This document shows, one piece after another, positions 32,430 to 40,964 of a stretch of 64,000 bases of DNA. Source of the DNA: Jannaschia pagri (GTDB lineage: Bacteria; Pseudomonadota; Alphaproteobacteria; Rhodobacterales; Rhodobacteraceae); assembly GCF_019655435.1 (NCBI RefSeq), contig NZ_BPFH01000005.1:62001-126000 (forward strand), written 5' to 3'. Numbering within the stretch: position 1 is the first letter of the stretch; each line of letters starts with the position of its first letter. The position numbers were made by a program, and so were the translations under genes. A model generated the notes under the pieces. It made no database searches, had not been told where the DNA came from, and saw only the letters and a list, made by a program, of their open reading frames with translations.

Positions 32430-33542
32430 CTATACGCCTTCGCTGGTGACCGCAAAAGTCACGCGCGCCTCATAGCCAGGGCCATCGGATCTTGGGCCAC
32501 AGCTAATCTGGCCGCCAAGTTGAACCGCCGTGGCGCGCATCAATTGACTGCCAAGCCCTGTTCCCTCCTCCTCGCTCGCCCCGCTGCCCAGACCATCATC
32601 GCGGCAAATCAACTCGTAGGTGTGGCGACCGTCCCGGCGGCCAACCAGGGTGACCGTACCCGGCTGCGCATCGGCAAAACCGTGTTTAAAGGCGTTGGTC
32701 ACCATCTCGTTGACGATCAGCCCAATGGCCCCGACCGCCTGACTGCGCAGGGCCAAAGGCGCGATGTCCCAGGTTAAACTCACATCATCGGGCGACAGAT
32801 CCCGCAACGAGGACAGGATGTCCTCCAGGTATTCGGGGACCGACATCAGACCCTCGCCGCCGTGGCTTTGACGATAGAGTTGCCCGTGCAGCTTGGCCGT
32901 CGCCTGAATACGGTTCTGAACTTGCTCCAAAGCCGAGCGCGTTTCTTCCGAGGATGCGGTCGCGGCGCTCATCCGTGCCAGCGCGGCAATGCCGGTGAGG
33001 CTATTCTTGACGCGATGGTCCGCCTCTTTGCGGAGTGTGTCTGCCGCGCGCATGGCATCGTGGAGTTCCAGCATCCGCATCGCCTGATCCGCAAGGGTCC
33101 GCAAGCCGCGCCGTTGACTGTCGCTCAAACGGCGGGGGGTCCGGTCCATGACACAAAGCGAGCCGAGCATCACGCCATCCGACGTCACGATCTGCGCCCC
33201 CGCATAGAATTGCAGCGGATCTTTCTTATCCAGAACCAGCGGGTTGTCGGCGGTGCGCGGATCGGCCCGCAAATCCTCGATCTCTAGAATATCCTGCTGC
33301 AAAATCGCATGGGAACAGATCGACGCCTCCAGCCCGGTATGGGTCACAGCCAAACCACAGGCGGCTTCGAACCTTTGGCAGTCCTCATGGACGATAGAGA
33401 CGAGCGCGATGGGGCAATCGGTGATCTGAGACGCCAGTTCCACCAGATTGGTCATCTGCCCGGCATGGACCCGCTCCCCCAGGCCATACTGACGAATGGC
33501 CGCCAACCGTTCGGATTGATTCACCGGTTTGGATGCGAGCAT
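32430..33542 (-). CDS. GAF-domain HWE/HisKA_2 sensor histidine kinase
   Basis: 370-residue soluble kinase. Residues about 20-170 form a GAF domain (ASQITDCPIALVSIV, CSHAILQQDILEIEDL), followed by the HisKA_2-type dimerisation helix with the phospho-His in KEADHRVKNSLTGIAALAR and an ATPase domain with NEMVTNAFKHGFA and GTGLGSQLM. Kinases of this type often belong to the general stress response (PhyR/EcfG) of alphaproteobacteria; no receiver is nearby. GGAGAG precedes ATG 33542 (MLASKPVNQS). Followed 10 nt later by the SRAP gene. Confidence 0.9.
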   Translation of the reverse strand: MLASKPVNQSERLAAIRQYGLGERVHAGQMTNLVELASQITDCPIALVSIVHEDCQRFEAACGLAVTHTGLEASICSHAILQQDILEIEDLRADPRTADNPLVLDKKDPLQFYAGAQIVTSDGVMLGSLCVMDRTPRRLSDSQRRGLRTLADQAMRMLELHDAMRAADTLRKEADHRVKNSLTGIAALARMSAATASSEETRSALEQVQNRIQATAKLHGQLYRQSHGGEGLMSVPEYLEDILSSLRDLSPDDVSLTWDIAPLALRSQAVGAIGLIVNEMVTNAFKHGFADAQPGTVTLVGRRDGRHTYELICRDDGLGSGASEEEGTGLGSQLMRATAVQLGGQISCGPRSDGPGYEARVTFAVTSEGV

Positions 33543-33654
33543 AGGTCTCTCCCCATTGTGGGATCTCGTCCGGGCACACAAAGATCACGGTCCACCGAAA
33601 CCTTCATCAGAACGCGCCAAACGCCCTGCGACGTATTACCTAGGGCACCAAACG

Positions 33655-33678
33655 AAAAAAGCCGGGACAAACCCCGGC
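33655..33678 (-). terminator. intrinsic terminator of the 5'-nucleotidase gene
   Basis: GCCGGG/CCCGGC stem (33661-33678) with a 6-nt loop. Read on the minus strand it is followed by TTTTTT (33655-33660), 38 nt after the stop codon; on the plus strand a shorter TTTT follows, so it may work both ways. Confidence 0.88.
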
Positions 33679-33715
33679 TTTTCCGATCTTTTTTCAGGCT
33701 GTTGGGCTCTGTGGC

Positions 33716-35290
33716 TTACTTCGCCGTGATCCGACCATCCGTGTAAGGCGTGTAGGAGCCACCCAAATCTGCGATGAAGTCGGCCACCACGACCTCCAGC
33801 CCGGGGCCGAAGTCGTAGGCATCGGCTGCGTCGGCGAACATGCCGTAGCCGTCGCCACCGTTGCGCACATAGTTGTTCGTCACGACCTGGTAGGTGGCCG
33901 CCGGATCAATGGGCGCGCCGCCGACCATGACGTCGCTGATACGGCTGCCCGGTTCGGCAGCGGCGTCAAAGGCAAAGGTCATCCCCGCAACCTGGGGGAA
34001 GCGGCCGGCGCCGTCCTCGATCTGACCGACGCCGTTTTCCAGGGCGTCGATCATGTCCTGACCTGACGCGCTAAAGGTGGCCAGCGTGTTCTGGAACGGG
34101 AGCACGGTCAGCACCTCACCCATGGTGATTTCGCCCGCGTCAATCGAGGCGCGCAATCCGCCACCGTTCTGGATAGCAATCGTGACACCTTGGTCGGCCA
34201 CGCGGTCCAGCATGGCATCGGCGACGAGGTTGCCCATGGCGCATTCCATTGCACGACAGACGGAGCGGTCCCCCTCAATGGCGTCGGTCGCTTCTCCGAT
34301 CACCCGGGCCTTGAGCTCTTCGATAGGCCCGGCAAGCTCGGCCACGCGGGCTGCGATGCCCTCATCGGGCGTCACGGACGCGTCCAAAAGCGTCGTATCC
34401 CCCGAAGCGTCCACCACGTTGCCCTCGCCATCGAAGGCGAGCGTCAAGTGACCCACGTACTTGGAATAGGCATAGGCCTGGACGATCTGAACACCGTTGA
34501 CCTCGGTCGGGTAAGCCTCCGCGCCGTCTTCGGTGTTCGAGAACTTCGTATGGCTATGGCCACCAACAATGGCGTCGAGACCGGTGGTGCCTTCGGCGAT
34601 CCGGCGGTCCATGGGCAGGCCCACGTGGTTGAGCGCGATGATCTTGGTGACACCCATGTCGGTCAGGGCGTCGATATCGGCCTGGAGCGCGTCGATCTCA
34701 TCCTGGAAGATGACATTGGGCCCGGGGGAGGAGGTCTCGACCGTGTCCGCCGCAAGGGCGGAGACGATCCCGATCTTTTCGCCGCCCACCTCCAGCACCA
34801 AGTGATCCTCGATCTTGCCGTTCAGCAGGTTCGACTGGCTCAGATCCAGGTTGCCGGAAACCAGCGGCACGTCCACCTCATCCACGAATTCGGCCAGTTG
34901 TTCTGGACCGTCGTCGAACTCATGGTTGCCGACGGCCATGGCATCGAAGCCGATGGCGTTCATCATCTCGGCTTCGACGTCGCCCTTGTAGGTCGTGTAC
35001 ATCAACGACCCCTGGAACTGATCGCCCGCGTCCAGAACGATGACGTTTTCGCCCTCTAGCTCCGCCCGCTTGCCGTCGATGAACGTCTTGATCCGCGCGA
35101 CGCCGCCAAAGCATTCCCCAGCGGCATCGTCCTCGGCGGAACAGGTGCCGTCGTACTTGCTGACAGGTTCAATCCGGCTGTGCAGATCGTTGATGTGCAA
35201 AATATGCAGCGTGTAAGCCGCATGACCATCGGCAGCCGCCATGCCAGCGGTCAAAGCTAGGGCGGCAGTTGCCGTCAGAAGTCGGTTCAT
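33716..35290 (-). CDS. secreted 5'-nucleotidase / cyclic phosphodiesterase (UshA family)
   Basis: 524-residue periplasmic metallophosphatase that removes phosphate from nucleotides. Signal peptide of about 21 residues (MNRLLTATAALALTAGMAAA). The N-terminal metallophosphoesterase core shows the dimetal motifs ILHINDLHSR, VLDAGDQFQGS, VGNHEFDDGPEQL and GGHSHTKF; the C-terminal 5'-nucleotidase domain (about 340-510) binds substrate. ATG 35290 is chosen, as the signal peptide begins there; the frame remains open upstream without meaning. Likely role: phosphate and nucleoside salvage. Terminator at 33655-33678. Confidence 0.93.
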   Translation of the reverse strand: MNRLLTATAALALTAGMAAADGHAAYTLHILHINDLHSRIEPVSKYDGTCSAEDDAAGECFGGVARIKTFIDGKRAELEGENVIVLDAGDQFQGSLMYTTYKGDVEAEMMNAIGFDAMAVGNHEFDDGPEQLAEFVDEVDVPLVSGNLDLSQSNLLNGKIEDHLVLEVGGEKIGIVSALAADTVETSSPGPNVIFQDEIDALQADIDALTDMGVTKIIALNHVGLPMDRRIAEGTTGLDAIVGGHSHTKFSNTEDGAEAYPTEVNGVQIVQAYAYSKYVGHLTLAFDGEGNVVDASGDTTLLDASVTPDEGIAARVAELAGPIEELKARVIGEATDAIEGDRSVCRAMECAMGNLVADAMLDRVADQGVTIAIQNGGGLRASIDAGEITMGEVLTVLPFQNTLATFSASGQDMIDALENGVGQIEDGAGRFPQVAGMTFAFDAAAEPGSRISDVMVGGAPIDPAATYQVVTNNYVRNGGDGYGMFADAADAYDFGPGLEVVVADFIADLGGSYTPYTDGRITAK

Positions 35291-35406
35291 TTGATTAATC
35301 CCCTGGTTGGATACGTCGATGGTGCGCGGCTCGCGAGGCAGTGTCAAAGGGATATGAGCGGTCGTTTGCTTGACGGCGCGGCAGAGGCACGGCACAGGGT
35401 CGCGGC

Positions 35407-35742
35407 ATGATCTACAAGATTTTCCGAACGCCCGAATGGGAGGCACTGCGCGCTGACGGCACCACGGCGGGCGCGCCCGTTGATCTGGCCGACGGCTATA
35501 TTCACTTCTCCACTGCCGAGCAGGCGCCTGAGACGGCGGCGAAGCATTTCGCGGGGGTGGACGGCCTGTGGCTGATCGGGGTCGACGATGCCACTCTGGG
35601 AGAGGCACTGAAGTGGGAAGTGTCGCGCGGTGGGGCGAAGTTTCCCCATCTCTACGCCGCCCTCACGCTTGAAGCGGTCGCTTGGGCACAACCCCTGCCC
35701 TTGGTCGATGGCCTGCATCAGTTTCCGGCCGGTCTCAAATGA
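35407..35742 (+). CDS. DUF952-family protein
   Basis: 111-residue protein of the DUF952 family, related in fold to ADP-ribosyl-type domains. Hallmarks: [13 protein letters not shown] at the start, the [15 protein letters not shown] motif and the ending region [13 protein letters not shown]. Its stop TGA lies inside the pyrD start (ATGA, 4-nt overlap), so it is co-translated with pyrD. Function not established for this family. Confidence 0.88.
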   Translation: MIYKIFRTPEWEALRADGTTAGAPVDLADGYIHFSTAEQAPETAAKHFAGVDGLWLIGVDDATLGEALKWEVSRGGAKFPHLYAALTLEAVAWAQPLPLVDGLHQFPAGLK

Positions 35743-36779
35743 TCGAGCGTCTTGGTTTGGCTGCCCTGCGCCAGTTTGATCCCGAGCGGGCCCATGGGAT
35801 TGCCCTGTCCGCCTTGAACGCCGGGCTTGGACCGCGTGGCGGCCCTCTCACCTCGGAGCGGTTGCAAACGACCGTCGCAGGCCTGCCCTTGCCGAACCCC
35901 ATTGGCCTTGCCGCTGGGTTCGACAAAAATGCGACGGCCCTGCCCGCCTTGGGACGCAGCGCCTTCGGCTTTCTGGAGGTCGGCGCGGCGACGCCGCGTC
36001 CCCAACCCGGCAATCCACGTCCTCGGCTGTTTCGCCTGACCGAGGACCAGGCCGCAATCAATCGCTTTGGGTTCAACAATGACGGGGCGGAGGTGATCGC
36101 CTCCCGCCTGCGGGATCGTCCCAAGGGGACGATTGTGGGTCTCAACCTGGGCGCCAACAAGGACAGTACCGACCGTGCGGGGGATTTCGCCTCGGTCCTG
36201 GCCACCTGCGGCGCCCATGTGGATTTCGCAACGGTCAACGTGTCCAGCCCGAACACCGAGAAGCTGCGCGATCTGCAAGGCGCAGAGGCCTTGTCGGCCC
36301 TGCTGCACGGGGTTCTGTCGGCACGCGATGCCCTGCCCCGCCCCATTCCCGTCTTCCTCAAGATCGCACCCGATCTGACGGAGGCGGAGTTGGAACAAGT
36401 CGTCGAAGCGGCGCAGGGCGTTGACGCGATTATCGCCACGAACACCACGCTCGGGCGCGAGGGCCTTGCGTCACGGCACCGGTCGGAGGCTGGGGGGCTA
36501 TCGGGGCAGCCCTTGTTTGAGCATTCGACCCGCGTCCTGGCCCGGCTGTCGACCCTGACGGATGTGCCCCTTGTCGGGGTTGGCGGGGTGGCCACCGCCG
36601 AACAGGCCTATGCCAAGATCCGGGCCGGCGCTTCGGCGGTACAGCTCTATACCAGCCTGGTCTACGGCGGCCTGTCCCTGGTCCGAGAGATTGCCATCGG
36701 CTTGGACCGTGCCCTGGCCCGTGACGGCTTCACCACCGTTTCTGAGGCTGTGGGCAGCGGTCGGGCGGACTGGCTGTAA
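35739..36779 (+). CDS. pyrD: dihydroorotate dehydrogenase (quinone), class 2
   Basis: Oxidises dihydroorotate to orotate at the inner membrane with quinone as acceptor in pyrimidine synthesis. The 346 residues include an N-terminal amphipathic segment ([18 protein letters not shown]) for membrane and quinone contact, typical of class 2. FMN and substrate sites: [43 protein letters not shown] with the catalytic Ser, and [23 protein letters not shown] 35739 overlaps the DUF952 stop by 4 nt. Confidence 0.96.
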   Translation: MIERLGLAALRQFDPERAHGIALSALNAGLGPRGGPLTSERLQTTVAGLPLPNPIGLAAGFDKNATALPALGRSAFGFLEVGAATPRPQPGNPRPRLFRLTEDQAAINRFGFNNDGAEVIASRLRDRPKGTIVGLNLGANKDSTDRAGDFASVLATCGAHVDFATVNVSSPNTEKLRDLQGAEALSALLHGVLSARDALPRPIPVFLKIAPDLTEAELEQVVEAAQGVDAIIATNTTLGREGLASRHRSEAGGLSGQPLFEHSTRVLARLSTLTDVPLVGVGGVATAEQAYAKIRAGASAVQLYTSLVYGGLSLVREIAIGLDRALARDGFTTVSEAVGSGRADWL

Positions 36780-37121
36780 AAGCTTTCTGCCTCCCTGCAC
36801 GTTCGGGAGAAGGCGGCCTTTAGCGGCTCCTGAGCGGGCACGCGCCGGTTCGGGGCCTCCCCTGGCAAGACTTTGCTGTGGTCTGCGCAGCGCCACGCCC
36901 AAACTGGCGTGTTTCGGCGGGTACCGGCCAGTGGGACGGGGCCGCCGTTTTGACCAGAAAGGCCCGATCCCAGAGCATGGGTCTCGGCGGCGTCGGGGCG
37001 CGGCCTGGTCCTCTGTTTTCCTCCCCTGGCCGTAGATCGGGTCAGCGTCCCGCACGTCGCCAAACCACCCAAACCGGGGGCGGTCTGACGACTGGTCCCC
37101 CGCCCCTGAGGAAGGATTGCG
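36780..37121. other. gene-free stretch after pyrD
   Basis: 342 nt with no supportable gene on either strand. The composition stays GC-rich and several short GC-rich words recur without a clear repeat. It could be a decayed intergenic element, as occurs in Rhodobacteraceae, but I cannot align it to anything. Confidence 0.35.
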
Positions 37122-37454
37122 ATGATGATATCTAGACGTGACGATGCCAGCCAAGACCTGCTGTCGGCCACCAGTTTCGGGGGCGGAAGCGGCGGTGGCG
37201 GTGGGGGGCGGAACGACTCCGGTCGCCGCTCCGACCCGGAGGGCCGCTACGCCGACCGCACAAGCGATGGGTACGACTTCAACGGCAACGGCACGGTCGT
37301 GGACGAAGCGGCCACGGCCATCGGGATCGGCGCCTCTATCGCGGGCGGTGGCGTCTTGGGCGCAGTGGGTGTGGCGGCAGGCGCCATAGGCTACGGCGCC
37401 GGGATGGACGGCCCCAGTGGCCCAGGATCGGCCGGGCGGAACGACCCACGCTGA
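37122..37454 (+). CDS. glycine-rich small hypothetical protein
   Basis: 110 residues: a basic and acidic N-terminus, a Gly/Ser run (FGGGSGGGGGGRNDSGRR), a DGYDFNGNGTVVDEA segment resembling a calcium loop (D-x-N-x-N-G spacing), and one hydrophobic Gly/Ala helix (AIGIGASIAGGGVLGAVGVAAGAIGY). GAGGAAGGA sits 5-13 nt before ATG 37122, which supports translation. No signal peptide. Convergent with the MATE gene. I do not recognise a family; the glycine zipper-like helix suggests membrane association. Confidence 0.62.
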   Translation: MMISRRDDASQDLLSATSFGGGSGGGGGGRNDSGRRSDPEGRYADRTSDGYDFNGNGTVVDEAATAIGIGASIAGGGVLGAVGVAAGAIGYGAGMDGPSGPGSAGRNDPR

Positions 37455-37497
37455 CGTCTGGAAGTAACGCCATGACCTCCGCCCACATGGGCGCGGG

Positions 37498-38805
37498 TCA
37501 CCCGGCCGCCCGCTCCAATGCGGGATACCGGACAGCCAAGGTCACCGCGCGCACCACAAAAGACACCATCAGCGCCGCCCAGAGACCGTCGTTGCCAAGT
37601 GCAGGCAACAGAAGGGCCAAGGCGAGTGCATAGGCCCCAAAGCTGACGGCCATCATATTGCGCATGTCGCGGGTGCGGGTGGCACCGATGAACACGCCAT
37701 CCAGCATGAAGGACCAGACGGCCACCAAAGGCACCGCAACAATCCACCAGAGGTCAGCCCGGGCGGCGGCCCTTACATCTGGTGCGGCGGCCATGGTGTC
37801 GATGATCGTCGGACCCAGAACGGCAAAGGCCACGGCAAGCCCCACTGCCGTCGCGGTGCCCCAGATCGTCGCCCGCCAGACGGCGTCGCGCAGTCGCGCG
37901 GGATTGCGCGCGCCAAAGGCCTGCCCCACCAGCGCCTCGGCTGCAAAGGCGAAGCCATCCAGCCCGTAGGATGTGACATAGAGGAACTGCAGCAGGACCT
38001 GATTTGCGGCCAGGGTCACGGTCCCCAAGTCCGCTGCCAAAAACAGGAACGACAGAAAGGTCGCCTGCAAGAGGACCGACCGGATGAGGATATCGCCGTT
38101 CACATTTGCCATCCGGCGCAAGCGCGCCCCGTCGAACACCCGCGCAGGATCGCGCCAAGAGACCCCGCGAAAGGCAGACCGGCAAAACCAGAGCCCCAAG
38201 GCAGCCCCGGTCCATTCCGCCAGGAACGTCGCGATGGCCACGCCCTCGACGCCCCATCCGAGCCCGAGCACAAACCAGAGATCCAGGACAATGTTTGTGC
38301 CGTTCATGGCAACTTGCAGGATCAAGACCGCCCCGGTCCGTTCCTGCGCGATCAACCAACCGGTGATCCCATAGACCGCGATGGCGGCGGGGGCCGACCA
38401 GATGCGAATGGCCATGTAGCCGCGTGCTAGGTCCTCGACCTGTGCCTCGGCGGGGGAAACGGCGAAGGCCGCCGCAAAGATCAGCGCTTGGCCCCCGATC
38501 AGGATCAGGCCCGCCCCCGCCGCGATCATCAACGCCCGGCTGAGCAAGGCGACGCATTCGGCTTGATCGCCCGCGCCAATGGCCTGGGCCGCCAGCCCGG
38601 TCGTGCCCATCCGCAGAAACCCAAAGATCCAGTAGATCGCCGAGAGGATGATGGCGCCGATCCCCACGGCCCCGATGGGAGCCGCGGCGCCCATTTGACC
38701 GACCACGGCGGTGTCCACCGCGCCCAGGATCGGAACGGTCGCATTGGACAGCACCACAGGCACCGCGATGCGCAACACCCTGCGGTGGGTCAGCGGGTCG
38801 CTCAC
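37498..38805 (-). CDS. MATE-family efflux transporter
   Basis: 435-residue exporter with 12 predicted helices, of the DinF-like branch (starts VLRIAVPVVLSNATVPILGAVDTAVVGQM; second half VNGDILIRSVLLQATFLSFLF and LDGFAFAAEALVGQAFGA). Moves organic cations or drugs out using H+ or Na+. Begins with GTG 38805, whose last three bases overlap the stop of the preceding hotdog gene (GTGA), so three genes are translationally linked. Substrate unknown. Confidence 0.9.
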   Translation of the reverse strand: MSDPLTHRRVLRIAVPVVLSNATVPILGAVDTAVVGQMGAAAPIGAVGIGAIILSAIYWIFGFLRMGTTGLAAQAIGAGDQAECVALLSRALMIAAGAGLILIGGQALIFAAAFAVSPAEAQVEDLARGYMAIRIWSAPAAIAVYGITGWLIAQERTGAVLILQVAMNGTNIVLDLWFVLGLGWGVEGVAIATFLAEWTGAALGLWFCRSAFRGVSWRDPARVFDGARLRRMANVNGDILIRSVLLQATFLSFLFLAADLGTVTLAANQVLLQFLYVTSYGLDGFAFAAEALVGQAFGARNPARLRDAVWRATIWGTATAVGLAVAFAVLGPTIIDTMAAAPDVRAAARADLWWIVAVPLVAVWSFMLDGVFIGATRTRDMRNMMAVSFGAYALALALLLPALGNDGLWAALMVSFVVRAVTLAVRYPALERAAG

Positions 38806-39305
38806 CCGTCGCGGCGCGGCATGAGGAAATGCCCCGTGGCCTGGGCAAACAGACGGTCACGGTTGTCCTGCCAGCCCTCTACGTGGACGCTGGCATAGCG
38901 GCGGCCAGAGCGGTTCAGCCGCGCCCGCGCATAGGCGTCGCGCGGCAAACCGGACCGCAAGTAATCGACGCTAAAATCGATTGTCTTGGGCAGGCGCGGC
39001 AAGGTCGTGGGCGTCAAATGCTCCGCGTCGAGCGCGCCGGACTCCAAATCGTCCCAGAGCATCGACCAGGAGAGCGTCACAATCGCGGTCACCTCAAGGA
39101 AGGCCGCCGTGACGCCCCCGTGGAGTGCAGGGAGAACCGGGTTTCCGATCAGCTTGTCGGAATAGTTCAAAACGCCGGTCAACTCGTCCCCACGACGATC
39201 AAATGAAATGCCCAAGAACCGGATGTAGGGCACGCCTCCCACCAAGGCCGTCAGGGCCGCGTCGCGCCTTTGCTTGACCACTTGGATAGGTTCGGGCCGC
39301 TTCAT
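38802..39305 (-). CDS. PaaI-type hotdog thioesterase (167 aa)
   Basis: Hotdog-fold acyl-CoA thioesterase. Visible: GVLNYSDKLIGNPVLPALHGGVTAAFLEVTA, where HGG plus the acidic residue form the PaaI active site, and the C-terminal strand region TIDFSVDYLRSGLPRD and RLNRSGRRYASVHVEG. Start ATG 39305 overlaps the stop of the preceding hotdog gene by 4 nt (ATGA). A pair of hotdog proteins of different length suggests a heteromer or two acyl specificities. Confidence 0.88.
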   Translation of the reverse strand: MKRPEPIQVVKQRRDAALTALVGGVPYIRFLGISFDRRGDELTGVLNYSDKLIGNPVLPALHGGVTAAFLEVTAIVTLSWSMLWDDLESGALDAEHLTPTTLPRLPKTIDFSVDYLRSGLPRDAYARARLNRSGRRYASVHVEGWQDNRDRLFAQATGHFLMPRRDG

Positions 39306-39760
39306 GCGCTTGAGCCCCGGTCTAGGGTGAAGGCGCCATTGGCAACCGCCACCGGCCCATCGCCGTCCTCGTCAAAGGCCTCGGCCCGAACGAAGGCGAC
39401 CGAGCGGGTGACATGATGGCAAGTTGCACGGGCCGTGATCCTTTGGCGAGGCTTGGCCGCACGCATGTAGTCGATGCGCAGGTCCATGGTCGCCGTCGAC
39501 AGGGGCGCCGTCGGGTGACAAAGCACCGCCGCCCCGCCACAGGTGTCCATCAAGGCCGACACCGCGCCACCGTGGACCACGCCCGTCGCCGGATCCCCGA
39601 CCAAGTCTTCGGACCAAGGCATGGACAAAACGGCCACCCCGGCGGACACCTCTTCGACGCGCATTTGAAGCGCACGGCAATGGGGTAAGGCCGCGATAAA
39701 CTGCTGGGCTGCCGCGTCGCGTTGCTCGGCCTGGGCGTCTGTGTCTGTTGCTTGGGTCAT
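39302..39760 (-). CDS. PaaI-type hotdog thioesterase (152 aa)
   Basis: Hotdog acyl-CoA thioesterase with the motif GDPATGVVHGGAVSALMDTCGG (HGG plus Asp) near residue 62 and the strand ATMDLRIDYMRAAKPRQRI. ATG 39760 (MTQATDTDAQ) has AAGGGAAAGGG just upstream; the long open frame beyond it is not coding. First gene of a three-gene minus-strand unit with the second hotdog and the MATE exporter; divergent from the first merR gene. Confidence 0.89.
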   Translation of the reverse strand: MTQATDTDAQAEQRDAAAQQFIAALPHCRALQMRVEEVSAGVAVLSMPWSEDLVGDPATGVVHGGAVSALMDTCGGAAVLCHPTAPLSTATMDLRIDYMRAAKPRQRITARATCHHVTRSVAFVRAEAFDEDGDGPVAVANGAFTLDRGSSA

Positions 39761-39880
39761 CCCTTTCCCTTGCCGCAGGGATCGGGCACCGGCAACCCCT
39801 CGCACCGCAGGATGACGTGGCCGCCGCGGCGATAGACAGATGCCCCCTGCACATGCCAAGCTTTGGCCGGGAGGGCCGTT

Positions 39881-40264
39881 ATGGCAGACAAGCTCGATTT
39901 CAAACAGATGTGCGCCCGGTTCGACGTCACGCCGCGCACGCTCCGACACTATGAGTATATCGAGCTTCTGTTCCCTGAACGCGTTGGCCGCGCGCGGTTC
40001 TACGGCTCCCGGGAGATCGCGCGGATGACCCTGATCCTGCGGGGTCGCAAGTTCGGTTTCTCCCTGGAAGAGATCCGCCAATGGTTGGAACTCTATGACG
40101 CCGACCCCGAAGGACTGACCCAGAAGCAAGCCTGGATCGACCTGGCCGACAAGCAACTTGCCGAGCTGGATGAGCGCCGCAAGCACCTCAACGAGGCGAT
40201 CGACGAGCTACGCACCCTGCGCGACAACGTGCAGGTTGATCTCGCCGCCTTGACCAAAGCCTAG
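39881..40264 (+). CDS. MerR-family regulator 1 of the acyl-CoA catabolic block
   Basis: 127-residue MerR-type activator/repressor: N-terminal winged HTH (DFKQMCARFDVTPRTLRHYEYIELL, then RARFYGSREIARM) and a C-terminal coiled-coil dimerisation helix rich in Glu/Lys (DLADKQLAELDERRKHLNEA). No cysteine metal-binding cluster, which fits the fatty-acid or branched-chain branch rather than metal sensors. ATG 39881 has GGGAGG about 9 nt upstream. About 48% identical by eye to the second MerR downstream, so the pair probably arose by duplication. Confidence 0.9.
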   Translation: MADKLDFKQMCARFDVTPRTLRHYEYIELLFPERVGRARFYGSREIARMTLILRGRKFGFSLEEIRQWLELYDADPEGLTQKQAWIDLADKQLAELDERRKHLNEAIDELRTLRDNVQVDLAALTKA

Positions 40265-40516
40265 GCCACAGCACCGCGCCACTGCCCGCGACATCATCGA
40301 AACATGATTCTCCAATCCTGCAAACTGGGATTGAAAGCGCTTTGACGCGACATAAATTTGCGCTAGAGCAAGCTTACGCAAACGGAAGTTACGTCAACTT
40401 ATAAGTGACGTAACGTCCAAGTTACGTAAACGTCGAAAGTTCTTGTAGCGTGAGGGCGGGTTCCGCATTTCCGGCTCCGCGCCAGAGAGAAACGAACCTG
40501 AGGATGGACCAAGAGG
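40265..40516. promoter_or_regulatory. regulatory region between the two merR genes
   Basis: 252 nt upstream of merR2 and the catabolic operon. It contains a near-perfect palindrome at 40388-40414, flanked by two direct TTACG(C/T)AAACG copies at 40374-40384 and 40422-40432, and a possible -35 (TTGACG) with TAGAGC 16 nt downstream. A/T content is higher than in the flanking genes, as expected for a promoter. Confidence 0.6.
40374..40432. promoter_or_regulatory. MerR-type operator array
   Basis: GTTACGTCA (40388-40396) and TGACGTAAC (40406-40414) are perfect 9-nt inverted arms around ACTTATAAG. TTACGCAAACG (40374-40384) and TTACGTAAACG (40422-40432) are matching direct copies on each side. The TTACGTAAACGT type resembles the operators reported for LiuR-like MerR regulators of acyl-CoA catabolism. 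Its position directly before merR2 makes autoregulation likely. Confidence 0.65.
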
Positions 40517-40912
40517 ATGTCAGACGTCTTGATGACGATCCGCCAAATGTGTGACGCGTTCGAAGTGACGCCGCGGACCCTTCGCTTCTACGAGGCGAAA
40601 GAGTTGCTGTTTCCGAAGCGAGAGGGGCAAAAACGCCTGTTCACGCGCCGGGACCGCGCGCGGTTGAAATTGATCCTACGTGGTAAGCGTTTTGGCTTCT
40701 CGCTCGAAGAAATTCGGCAACTGCTGGATCTCTATGACTTGGGCGATGGCCAGTTCACCCAATTTGCACGGACCTACGATATCGGTCGCGAACGGTTGGC
40801 CGAGATGGTCGCTCAGCGGGACGAGTTGAATACGGCAATCGCCGATTTGGAAGAACAACTGCGCTGGGGGGAAAAGATGCTCGCCCAGATGCAACCGAGA
40901 AAGGCGGGCTAA
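40517..40912 (+). CDS. MerR-family regulator 2 of the acyl-CoA catabolic block
   Basis: 131-residue MerR protein, with HTH motif [26 protein letters not shown] and wing [17 protein letters not shown], then a helical dimerisation region ([22 protein letters not shown]). It differs from MerR1 mainly in the wing and helix length. Directly upstream of the acyl-CoA dehydrogenase with 52 nt between, so probably in the same transcript. Lacks metal-sensor cysteines. Confidence 0.92.
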   Translation: MSDVLMTIRQMCDAFEVTPRTLRFYEAKELLFPKREGQKRLFTRRDRARLKLILRGKRFGFSLEEIRQLLDLYDLGDGQFTQFARTYDIGRERLAEMVAQRDELNTAIADLEEQLRWGEKMLAQMQPRKAG

Positions 40913-40964
40913 CAGGTCTCTCCAGACCACCCGCCGCAGAACCGACCGACTGGAGGAGTCGAGA

